The notes beneath the pieces are model-generated. The model did not search any database, was not told the origin of the DNA, and saw nothing but the letters and a program-made list of their open reading frames with translations. A stretch of DNA of 5,382 bases, taken from NCBI GenBank assembly GCA_019416395.1, contig DXXH01000021.1:1-5382 (forward strand), given 5' to 3'. Of the stretch, positions 1 through 5,196 are shown piece after piece. Positions within the stretch are counted from its first letter, which is position 1, and every line of letters begins with the position of its first letter. A program made the translations under genes and the position numbers. This DNA is from Clostridiales bacterium. Lineage in GTDB: Bacteria > Bacillota > Clostridia > Oscillospirales > Acutalibacteraceae.

Positions 1-161
1 CGCAGAATGGTGATGATCTGCTTCTCGGTGGGCAGCGGCACAGGGCCGGAGACCCGGGCGCCAGTGCGCTTTGCGGTGGCCACGATCTTCTCGGAAGACT
101 GGTCTACCAGCTGATGATCGTACCCCTTGATTCTGATCCTGATTTTTTCCTTGACTGCCAC
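1..161 (-). CDS. rpsJ: 30S ribosomal protein S10, N-terminal part (runs off window)
   Basis: S10 is a component of the 30S subunit head and, as NusE, a partner of NusB in antitermination complexes. Reading the minus strand from a GTG at 161-159 gives 53 codons beginning VAVKEKIRIRIKGYDHQLVDQ. It continues with the family signature region (EKIVATAKRTGARVSGPVPLP) and TEKQIITIL at the window edge. This matches bacterial S10 position for position from its normal start, so about half of a protein of roughly 100 residues is present. GTG is chosen because AAGGAGG lies nine bases upstream and the family begins here; a nearby TTG is out of frame. rpsJ normally opens the S10 operon (rplC, rplD, rplW and onward), which would lie beyond base 1. 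Promoter and long leader are described separately. Identification is essentially certain. Confidence 0.97.
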   Translation of the reverse strand, partial: MAVKEKIRIRIKGYDHQLVDQSSEKIVATAKRTGARVSGPVPLPTEKQIITIL

Positions 162-170
162 TCAAAATCG

Positions 171-177
171 CCTCCTT
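171..177 (-). promoter_or_regulatory. ribosome binding site of rpsJ
   Basis: On the minus strand AAGGAGG is a full-strength Shine-Dalgarno sequence, nine bases before the GTG at 161. It settles the start of rpsJ on a non-ATG codon. It lies downstream of all the leader hairpins listed here, in an A/T-rich, probably unpaired stretch. Confidence 0.92.
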
Positions 178-240
178 AAATTCTTTCAGGCGGGCTGGGT
201 TTTTTCAACACTGTTCCGGGTGTTTCCACCCTGGACATAG

Positions 241-273
241 AAAAACCGGAAATCCACACACTGCGGATTCCGG
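241..273 (-). terminator. second terminator-like hairpin in the rpsJ leader (possible attenuator)
   Basis: On the minus strand CCGGAATCC (273-265), loop GCAGTGTGT, then GGATTTCCGG (255-246), a nine-pair stem with one bulged T, followed directly by TTTTT (245-241). It sits about 80 bases before rpsJ and has the form of an intrinsic terminator inside the leader. Upstream ATTCCCGG (330-323) could pair with CCGGAAT of the 5' arm with one bulge, giving a possible antiterminator. That alternative is inferred by eye. Confidence 0.5.
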
Positions 274-391
274 GGCAAGGACAAACCCATATCAATCCTT
301 TGAAGGGCATAAAATCGGCCTTCCGGGAATACCCGGTGGTTCCCACCCATCAAATTCCTTCGCCCGGTTTCAAATCGGACATACTCCACGG

Positions 392-413
392 AAAAACCGG
401 CCGCATTGGGCCG
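392..413 (-). terminator. first terminator-like hairpin in the rpsJ leader (possible attenuator)
   Basis: On the minus strand CGGCC (413-409), six loop bases, GGCCG (402-398), then G and TTTTT (396-392). The stem is short but all G-C. The 3' arm overlaps CCGGTTT at 400-394, which pairs perfectly with AAACCGG at 370-364, so the hairpin and the longer-range stem cannot coexist. Termination here would leave an RNA of about 80 nt. The five-base stem makes this the weaker of the two leader candidates. Confidence 0.4.
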
Positions 414-480
414 CAACCTCCCGCTTCATCGCATATCTGGCGCTCCCTTGTCTGGAACGCCTGTGCAGTCACGCTCAATT

Positions 481-509
481 ATAATACCATACACATTCCC
501 ATTTTGCAA
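481..509 (-). promoter_or_regulatory. main promoter of the S10 operon
   Basis: On the minus strand TTGCAA (509-504) and TATTAT (486-481) are separated by exactly 17 bases. TGG stands immediately before the -10 box, giving an extended -10 (TGGTATTAT). The predicted start of transcription is near 474. TATAAT also appears three bases further on, but with a 20-base spacer. This is the best promoter in the 659-base gap between the GDPD gene and rpsJ and is correctly oriented for rpsJ. Confidence 0.82.
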
Positions 510-512
510 GGA

Positions 513-539
513 TTTTTCAAAATTTTTTCAGATTTTTTT
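513..539 (-). promoter_or_regulatory. phased A-tracts upstream of the rpsJ promoter (UP-element-like)
   Basis: On the minus strand three A-runs, A7 (539-533), A6 (528-523) and A5 (517-513), are centred about 10.5 bases apart and end just before the -35 box at 509. Helically phased A-tracts bend DNA and, in this position, resemble UP elements that raise transcription of rRNA and ribosomal protein promoters. The spacing is read directly; the effect is inferred. Confidence 0.6.
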
Positions 540-551
540 CAGGCCGTTTTT

Positions 552-585
552 CCAGGCCCCGCCTGGGATTTTTCCACTTGGAAAA
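552..585. repeat. two adjacent inverted repeats between terminator and rpsJ promoter
   Basis: On the plus strand CCAGGC-CCC-GCCTGG (552-566) is followed by GA and TTTTT, so it has the form of a short plus-strand terminator. Directly next to it TTTTCCA-CT-TGGAAAA (570-585) is a nearly perfect 16-base dyad. No plus-strand gene lies before it, so this may only block antisense transcription, or be a protein-binding palindrome upstream of the rpsJ UP region. Function unknown. Confidence 0.4.
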
Positions 586-591
586 GGGTGG

Positions 592-620
592 AAAAAAGGC
601 TGTCCCCGACCTGGAACAGC
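592..620 (-). terminator. intrinsic terminator of the regulator-GDPD operon
   Basis: On the minus strand GCTGTTCC (620-613), loop AGGTCG, GGGACAGC (606-599), one C, then TTTTTT (597-592). The eight-pair stem contains one G-T pair. This is the strongest terminator in the window. It lies about 200 bases beyond the GDPD stop codon and upstream of the rpsJ promoter, so it insulates the S10 operon from read-through. Confidence 0.8.
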
Positions 621-820
621 ACTCTTTCTCCGGAGCTGCTTTCAAGCTCGCAAAATACATTTTCCCGGTTCCGGTCTGGGGAACCCAGCGTGAACGCCTT
701 GCTGGTACCCTGCTGAAAAAACCACCGGCAGAGCCAAAGAAAAATTCTCCCCTTCCCAAGTACCCAAGACCCAGGGGTAGGTACCGCTGTCTTTCTATAT
801 ATAGTAGAAACCAAAAATTC
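621..820 (-). other. non-coding tail between the GDPD gene and its terminator
   Basis: I see no convincing gene here. Palindromic pieces are present: TTTCTA (792-797) with TAGAAA (805-810) around an AT-only core; GGTTCC (667-672) with GGAACC (680-685); and two GGTACC sites (704-709 and 780-785). On the minus strand TGGGT recurs in CTGGGTCTTGGGTACTTGGG (around 774-755), and CCCC (776-773) could pair with GGGG (752-749) shortly before AGAATTTTT. That would be only a weak first terminator. The stretch may be just a long 3' UTR. No tRNA, SRP RNA, tmRNA or 6S pattern could be recognised. Confidence 0.45.
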
Positions 821-1747
821 TCAGGAGTGGCTTTCCTTCCCCTTGGGTTCTGCGGAGCGCAAGCACACCGCCGCCGCTTTGGAGTCCGCCAACAGATCCG
901 CGAAGGTGAACTTCTTCCGGTCGGAACGCTCCGGGGGCAGGAATTTCTCGAAAATGCACAGGCAGCCTTCCCCTTTGGCCACCTGATAATCCTCTAAGCT
1001 CCGCAGGGTCCAGCTCACTTCCTGCATGCCGAACACACGCCGGGCAGCCCGCAGGGAGAAATTGTGGCGGGTGTGGAAATCATAGGCCTCAAAGTTGGGC
1101 CGGGTGAAGAAATTGGTCATCAGGTTGCGGCCGATAAAATCCGCCAGCTTGGTCATGTTTTTCTCCGGCATACGGCACATCAGCTGTCCACGGACCACCT
1201 GGGGCTGGTGCTGCCGGAACCACCGGACGATCCGGGGATCAAAAGACTCCACGCAATACAGGCCGGAATAGCCTTTCAGCAGCTCCACCGTCTTCTGGCA
1301 AAGCTCCTCTTGCCGGGTGTAGCTTTTCAGCTCAATGATCAAAGGCGTACGGCCGTCCACCAGCTGCAACACTTCCGTGAACAGGGGCACTCGCTCTTCG
1401 GTTCCAAACAGCCGGTAGCCGGACAGCTCCTCGTAGGTCATGTCGCAGATGTTCCGCTCCACCCCGCAGGTGCGGGAAATGGTCAAGTCGTGATGCACCA
1501 CCACCTGGCCGTCCTTGGTCAGCTGCAAGTCGAATTCCATGCCAAAGCCGCCACGCACTGCCAAATCAAAGGCTTTCAGGGAATTTTCCGGCACGCCCTG
1601 CTCTTTGTTGTGCAAGCCCCGGTGGGCATAGTCGAACTTCTGGAAGGTGGAGAAATCCGCCCGGGGCAGCTGGGGCGCTATGGCCCACAGCCAGAACAGA
1701 ATCACGATCACTACCAAAATCCCAAGTACCGCCAACACGATCATCAT
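821..1747 (-). CDS. membrane-anchored glycerophosphodiester phosphodiesterase family protein
   Basis: GDPD enzymes hydrolyse glycerophosphodiesters to glycerol-3-phosphate and an alcohol, or related phosphodiesters. The 308-residue protein begins with one hydrophobic helix (about residues 2-24, ILVVIVILFWLW), then a TIM-barrel GDPD domain from about residue 38. Visible family motifs are AHRG (41-44, catalytic His42 and Arg43), PENS (53-56), the metal ligands E71 and D73 in MEFDLQLTKDG, HHD (85-87, second catalytic His86) and IIELK (137-141, with Glu139). Late motifs are ESFDP (167-171) and the FEKF region near residue 265. All key residues are present, so it should be active. The helix lacks a signal cleavage site, which predicts a membrane anchor. 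The ATG overlaps the stop of the upstream regulator gene (ATGA, 1747-1744), with AAGGAAGG seven bases before it, indicating translational coupling. The true substrate cannot be told from sequence. Confidence 0.92.
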   Translation of the reverse strand: MMIVLAVLGILVVIVILFWLWAIAPQLPRADFSTFQKFDYAHRGLHNKEQGVPENSLKAFDLAVRGGFGMEFDLQLTKDGQVVVHHDLTISRTCGVERNICDMTYEELSGYRLFGTEERVPLFTEVLQLVDGRTPLIIELKSYTRQEELCQKTVELLKGYSGLYCVESFDPRIVRWFRQHQPQVVRGQLMCRMPEKNMTKLADFIGRNLMTNFFTRPNFEAYDFHTRHNFSLRAARRVFGMQEVSWTLRSLEDYQVAKGEGCLCIFEKFLPPERSDRKKFTFADLLADSKAAAVCLRSAEPKGKESHS

Positions 1748-2643
1748 ACCGCTTCCTTCCTTGTTGTATCAAGCCAGCCTCTCTGCCGGCGAAATTCCGT
1801 AGGCGTACAGCCCATGCTCTGTTTGAACACCCCGATGAAATAGCTCAGGCTGTTAAAGCCCGTGTCAAAGGCGATGTCCAACACTTTCCGGTCGCTTTCC
1901 AGCAACAAGTCCATGGCCGCCGAAAGCCGCACCCGATTGATATACTGCACCGGCGTCTGAAAGGTGAATTTCTTGAACAGCCTGCAAAAATGCCCATCGC
2001 TCATATGCCCCATCTGGGCCAGCTGCCCAATGGTGATCTGCTGCCGGTAATGCCCCCGGATATAGTCGATGGCGGTTTTGATCCCCTGGGCCGGCGCTCT
2101 TTCCCGCTGGGAACCGTTGCGCTCTCCCCGCTCCGTCAGGCTGGCGAAAATCTCCAAAAGCTGGGCCCGCACCCGCAATTCATAGGCGGGCGGCCGGTCC
2201 AACAGCAGTTCCATCACCCGGTCAAAGGCTTCCAGGATCCGCAGACCGTCTTCCCCCTGGGGCTTGGTCACCCGCTGGGGGCGGAGCTTTCCTTCCAGCA
2301 CCGGGGCCACGTATTTCCGCCGGGCGATATCGCTGGAATCCCCGCAGAGCATCTCCGGGCTGAACACCACCGCGGCAAAATCCAGCACCTGGCCGTCCAG
2401 GGGCTGGGCAGCGTGAAGCTCCCCGCTGTTGAAAAACACCATTTCCCCGGTATGGGCTTCCAGGTAATCGCTGCCGCACTGCACCCGCACCGAGCCCCGC
2501 TCCACCTTGAACAGCTCCATCTCGTCGTGCCAGTGGCATTCCAGCTCCGGATAGTGGAAGGAATAGGGCGGCTCCATGCGGTAACAGCTGACCGGCAGGC
2601 TGATGTCCCCATGATGCCGGTCCTCTTTCAGCTCCCGGTTCAC
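1744..2643 (-). CDS. AraC-family transcriptional regulator with N-terminal cupin domain
   Basis: This is a likely sugar-responsive DNA-binding regulator. Counting from the GTG at 2643 it has 299 residues. The N-terminal half is an AraC-type cupin sensor, seen as CHWHDEMELFKVERGSVRVQ (about 36-55) and GEMVFFNSGELH (about 66-77), with the clustered histidines usual in this fold. The C-terminal AraC DNA-binding domain (about 189-290) has a first helix-turn-helix at about 203-225 (ITIGQLAQMGHMSDGHFCRL) and a second at about 254-275 (VLDIAFDTGFNSLSYFIGVF). Start: the frame stays open to a TTG at 2685, but that has no ribosome binding site. The GTG gives VNRELKEDRHHGD, a beginning typical of the family, with only weak purine-rich sequence before it; TTG at 2646 is also possible. 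It is divergent from the alpha-xylosidase gene, its probable target, and overlaps the GDPD gene by four bases. Effector unknown. Confidence 0.92.
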   Translation of the reverse strand: MNRELKEDRHHGDISLPVSCYRMEPPYSFHYPELECHWHDEMELFKVERGSVRVQCGSDYLEAHTGEMVFFNSGELHAAQPLDGQVLDFAAVVFSPEMLCGDSSDIARRKYVAPVLEGKLRPQRVTKPQGEDGLRILEAFDRVMELLLDRPPAYELRVRAQLLEIFASLTERGERNGSQRERAPAQGIKTAIDYIRGHYRQQITIGQLAQMGHMSDGHFCRLFKKFTFQTPVQYINRVRLSAAMDLLLESDRKVLDIAFDTGFNSLSYFIGVFKQSMGCTPTEFRRQRGWLDTTRKEAV

Positions 2644-2703
2644 CAACGCCCTGCACCGCCTTTCCCAAAATCGCCAAATTGTCAAAATAATGGAACTGAT
2701 TGT

Positions 2704-2736
2704 CCGTTTCCCACAAGCTTTTTCCCGGGCAAACGG
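2704..2736 (-). promoter_or_regulatory. hairpin in the leader of the regulator mRNA
   Basis: On the minus strand CCGTTT-G-CCC (2736-2727) pairs with GGGAAACGG (2712-2704), nine pairs with one bulged G, around a 14-base loop. It falls just downstream of the predicted transcription start. It is not followed by a T-run, so it is not a terminator. It could stabilise the 5' end of the mRNA or mark an operator with half-sites CCGTTT and AAACGG centred 27 bases apart. Confidence 0.4.
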
Positions 2737-2750
2737 CTTAGAATGAATAT

Positions 2751-2779
2751 ACTATATACCATTCCAGGGCGTTTTTCAA
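2751..2779 (-). promoter_or_regulatory. promoter of the AraC-type regulator operon
   Basis: On the minus strand TTGAAA (2779-2774) and TATAGT (2756-2751) are spaced 17 bases apart, a good housekeeping-sigma promoter. Transcription should start near 2744, leaving a leader of about 100 bases before the GTG at 2643. The -35 box lies inside one copy of the repeated 9-mer GTTTTTCAA, so a protein bound there could repress the regulator's own gene (inference). Confidence 0.7.
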
Positions 2780-2799
2780 CTGGGCGCCCTTGGGTTTTT
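2764..2799 (+). terminator. terminator-like hairpin in the alpha-xylosidase upstream region
   Basis: On the plus strand CCAGGGCG (2764-2771), 13 loop bases, CGCCCTTGG (2785-2793, one bulged T), then G and TTTTT (2795-2799). This has the form of an intrinsic terminator 50 bases before the gene. It could attenuate transcription arising from TATACT at 2748 or stop read-through. If the TATAAA at 2808 is used, it is not transcribed and may serve only as DNA. Confidence 0.4.
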
Positions 2800-2802
2800 C
2801 AA
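2771..2802 (+). repeat. direct repeat GTTTTTCAA, candidate regulator half-sites
   Basis: GTTTTTCAA occurs at 2771-2779 and again at 2794-2802, 23 bases apart, roughly two helical turns. AraC-family proteins commonly bind tandem direct half-sites of about this separation. The first copy contains the -35 box of the regulator promoter on the opposite strand. Both lie just upstream of a TATAAA on the plus strand. A shared operator for both divergent genes is inferred, not shown. Confidence 0.4.
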
Positions 2803-2807
2803 AATCC

Positions 2808-2813
2808 TATAAA
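2808..2813 (+). promoter_or_regulatory. candidate -10 box for the alpha-xylosidase gene
   Basis: TATAAA (2808-2813, followed by T) would start transcription near 2820, about 30 bases before the gene. There is no recognisable -35 box at the right distance, as is common for promoters needing an AraC-type activator. TATACT at 2748-2753 is an alternative -10, also lacking a clear -35; it would put the hairpin at 2764-2793 into the leader. The sequence does not decide between them. Confidence 0.35.
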
Positions 2814-2835
2814 TCAAAAAACCTGACCCTATGAG

Positions 2836-2843
2836 AAAGGAAG
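2836..2843 (+). promoter_or_regulatory. ribosome binding site of the alpha-xylosidase gene
   Basis: AAAGGAAG lies seven bases before the ATG at 2851 and supports that start. It overlaps a seven-codon reading frame (ATG at 2831) whose TGA overlaps the ATG, but that small frame has no ribosome binding site. Confidence 0.85.
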
Positions 2844-2850
2844 CACGTCT

Positions 2851-5166
2851 ATGAAATTCACCAAAGGCTACTGGCTGAACCTTCCCGGCGTGGAAAACGC
2901 CGATGCCGCCCAAATCCGGGAAGTGAAAATTCTGGAAGACAAAGTCTACCTGTACGCTGTGCCCTACTCCCAAGACCAGCGGGCCATGGGCGGCCCGGTG
3001 CTGGAGATGTACATTTCTTCCCCGAAAACTGACATTCTCCGCACCCAGGCCTACCATTTTATGGGCAGCGCCAAGAAGGAGCCCCAGTTCGAGCTGGCTA
3101 TGGAAACCTGCCCCCTGACCGTAGAGGAGTTTGAGGGAGGCCTGTCCATCACCAGCGGGAAAACGGAACTGCGCATCACCAAAAACCCCGCCTCATTCAC
3201 CTATTATTATGAAGGCCGGAAGCTGACCCAGGTGGGGGACCGGTTCGGCCACGCCATGATCAGCACCATGTCCACCCCCGACGGCCCCTTTATGCGCGTA
3301 CAGCTGGATTTGGACATCGGGGAAAAAGTTTACGGCCTGGGAGAACGGTTCACCCCCTTCGTGAAAAACGGCCAGGTGGTGGACATGTGGAACGAGGACG
3401 GCGGCACCTGCACGGAAATCGCCTACAAAAATATTCCCTTCTACATGACCAACAAAGGGTACGGCGTCCTGGTGAACACCAGCGGCAAGGTGTCCTATGA
3501 AATCTGCTCCGAGGCGGTCAACCGGGTACAGTTCTCCGTCCCGGGGGAGAAAATCGACTTTATGGTCATTGGCGGCGGCGACGGCAAAACCGTACTGCAA
3601 AACTACACCGCTCTCTCCGGCCGTCCGGCCCTGCCCCCCGCCTGGAGCTTTGGCCTGTGGCTGACCACCTCCTTTACCACCTCTTACGACGAAAAGACTG
3701 TCACCAGTTTTGTGGACGGCATGGCCCAGCGGAAGATCCCTCTCCACGTGTTCCATTTTGACTGCTATTGGATGAAGGAAAACGAGTGGTGCAACTTCAC
3801 CTGGGACGAGTCCATGTTCGACGACGCCCCCGCCATGCTGGCCCGGCTGAAAGGGGAGAAAAAGCTGAAAATCTGCGTGTGGATCAACTCCTACATCGGG
3901 CAGAAATCCCCCCTGTTCCGGGAAGCCATGGAAAAAGGTTACCTGTTAAAGCGGCCTAACGGGGACGTGTGGCAGTGGGATTTGTGGCAGGCGGGCATGG
4001 GCCTGGTGGACTTCACCAACCCGGAAGCCTGGAAGTGGTATCAAAACAAACTGCGGGCGCTGCTGGACCAAGGGGTGGACTGCTTCAAAACCGACTTTGG
4101 CGAACGGATCCCCACCGACGTGGTCTACTACGACGGCAGCGACCCGGAGCTGATGCACAACTACTACACCTATTTGTACAACAAGTGCGTCTTTGAACTG
4201 CTGGAAAGCTACAAGGGCAAAAACCAGGCCTGCCTGTTCGCCCGCAGCGCCACCGTGGGCGGTCAGAAATTCCCTGTGCACTGGGGCGGCGACTGCTCTT
4301 CCAACTACTTGTCCATGAGCGAGTCCCTCCGGGGCGGGCTGTCCCTGTGCATGTCCGGCTTCGGCTTCTGGAGCCACGACATTTCCGGCTTTGAAGGCAC
4401 CGCTCCCGCCGACGTGTACAAGCGCTGGGCAGCCTTTGGCCTGCTGTCCACCCACTCCCGGCTCCACGGGTCCAACTCCTACCGGGTACCTTGGCTCTTC
4501 GGCGAGGAAGCGGTGGACGTGGTCCGGAAATTCACCAATTTGAAATGCACCTTGATGCCTTACCTGTACTCCGCCGCCGTGGAAACCCACCGGACCGGCG
4601 TTCCCACCATGCGGGCCATGGTGCTGGAATTCCCCCAGGACATTCCCTGTTCCGACCTGGACCGGCAGTACATGCTGGGGGAAAGCCTGCTGGTGGCTCC
4701 TGTGTTCACCAAGGAAGGGGACGTGGATTATTACCTGCCCGAAGGCACCTGGACCAACTTCCTCACCAATCAGGTGGCGGAAGGGGGCCGGTGGCTCCAC
4801 GAGGTCCACGACTTTATGAGCCTGCCCCTCATGGCCCGGGAAAACTCCCTGATTCCCGTAGGGGCCGACAACCAGAATGTGGAATACGACTTTGGCAAAG
4901 ATTTGACGCTCCACCTGTTCGCCTTGAAGGACAAGGCCCAGGCCGATGTGAAAGACATGTACGGCAACGACCTGCTGAAAGCCACCGCCCAAAAGGAAGG
5001 CGGCAAGGTCACCCTGCACTTTGAGGGACAAGCAGAAAACTTAAAAGTCCTGCTGCGGGGTCTGCCCGCTGTGGAGAATTTGGAAGGTGCTCAGGAAGAG
5101 GCCACCCCCTTGGGGACATTGCTCCACGTCAACGCCGCCCTGGGGGACGTAACCTTTACTCTGTAA
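2851..5166 (+). CDS. yicI: GH31 alpha-xylosidase, YicI/XylS type
   Basis: Cytoplasmic retaining glycoside hydrolase (EC 3.2.1.177 expected) that removes non-reducing alpha-1,6-linked xylose, as in isoprimeverose or xyloglucan oligosaccharides. The 771 residues almost equal E. coli YicI (772), and long stretches agree with my memory of that protein. Order: N-terminal beta-sandwich (about 1-245), catalytic (beta/alpha)8 barrel (about 255-580) and C-terminal beta domains. The nucleophile is D415 in CFKTDFGERIPTDV and the acid/base is D481 in VHWGGDC, one residue off YicI D416 and D482. Other active-site segments are LWLTTSFTT (F275), FHFDCYW (C305, Y306), WINSYIGQKSP and FGFWSHDISGFE. YicI has Phe where Y306 stands. 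No signal peptide is seen. The start is set by AAAGGAAG seven bases upstream. The gene is divergent from the AraC-type regulator, its likely controller. No terminator follows the stop; instead a copy of the gene's 3' part lies 56 bases on. Confidence 0.96.
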   Translation: MKFTKGYWLNLPGVENADAAQIREVKILEDKVYLYAVPYSQDQRAMGGPVLEMYISSPKTDILRTQAYHFMGSAKKEPQFELAMETCPLTVEEFEGGLSITSGKTELRITKNPASFTYYYEGRKLTQVGDRFGHAMISTMSTPDGPFMRVQLDLDIGEKVYGLGERFTPFVKNGQVVDMWNEDGGTCTEIAYKNIPFYMTNKGYGVLVNTSGKVSYEICSEAVNRVQFSVPGEKIDFMVIGGGDGKTVLQNYTALSGRPALPPAWSFGLWLTTSFTTSYDEKTVTSFVDGMAQRKIPLHVFHFDCYWMKENEWCNFTWDESMFDDAPAMLARLKGEKKLKICVWINSYIGQKSPLFREAMEKGYLLKRPNGDVWQWDLWQAGMGLVDFTNPEAWKWYQNKLRALLDQGVDCFKTDFGERIPTDVVYYDGSDPELMHNYYTYLYNKCVFELLESYKGKNQACLFARSATVGGQKFPVHWGGDCSSNYLSMSESLRGGLSLCMSGFGFWSHDISGFEGTAPADVYKRWAAFGLLSTHSRLHGSNSYRVPWLFGEEAVDVVRKFTNLKCTLMPYLYSAAVETHRTGVPTMRAMVLEFPQDIPCSDLDRQYMLGESLLVAPVFTKEGDVDYYLPEGTWTNFLTNQVAEGGRWLHEVHDFMSLPLMARENSLIPVGADNQNVEYDFGKDLTLHLFALKDKAQADVKDMYGNDLLKATAQKEGGKVTLHFEGQAENLKVLLRGLPAVENLEGAQEEATPLGTLLHVNAALGDVTFTL

Positions 5167-5196
5167 TCCGTGGGAAACCCCTGTATGACTGGGGCT

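Larger units (their letters stand above)
162..474 (-). promoter_or_regulatory. long structured 5' leader of the S10 operon
   Basis: From the predicted transcription start near 474 to the rpsJ start there are about 310 untranslated bases, rich in inverted repeats. In transcript order: GGCGTTCC (461-454) pairs with GGAGCGCC (446-439); CGGCC/GGCCG (413-398) is followed by five T; CCGGTTT (400-394) can instead pair perfectly with AAACCGG (370-364); GGTGG/CCACC (347-335) overlaps and competes with CCGGG/CCCGG (336-323); CCGGAATCC/GGATTTCCGG (273-246) is followed by five T; and GGGTG-GAAA-CACCC (231-218) has a GNRA-type tetraloop. Two terminator-like elements, one with an evident competing pairing, suggest transcription attenuation. 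In E. coli the S10 leader is controlled by L4 through attenuation and translation block. Whether anything similar happens here is inference, and I do not recognise this leader as a known class. Confidence 0.6.

Noticed and set aside
771..787. T-box-like sequence on the plus strand (GGGGTAGGTACCGCTG)
   Set aside because: It resembles the T-box core GGTGGTACCGCG but has an altered 5' part, no specifier stem I could recognise, no terminator after it, and no plus-strand gene downstream. GGTACC is a palindrome and recurs at 704.
300..997. Several plus- and minus-strand open frames in the rpsJ-GDPD gap
   Set aside because: They overlap one another, the rpsJ promoter, the terminator and inverted repeats. 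They have atypical composition and no ribosome binding sites or family motifs.
1064..1843. Long plus-strand open frame across the GDPD gene
   Set aside because: It is a mirror of the GC-rich codons of the minus-strand gene; its protein is proline-, histidine- and glutamine-rich and without any recognisable domain, while the minus frame carries all GDPD motifs.
2831..2854. Seven-codon frame overlapping the alpha-xylosidase start by ATGA
   Set aside because: It contains the gene's ribosome binding site, has none of its own and shows no sign of being a leader peptide.
3946..5031. 361-codon minus-strand frame inside the alpha-xylosidase gene
   Set aside because: An antisense shadow rich in Gly, Val, His and Pro; the plus strand encodes the complete catalytic part of a GH31 enzyme.
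5178..5194. CCCC/GGGG hairpin just after the alpha-xylosidase stop as a terminator
   Set aside because: The stem is four pairs plus a small inner stem, and no T-run follows; the next bases are CTCGGGGAAAG.
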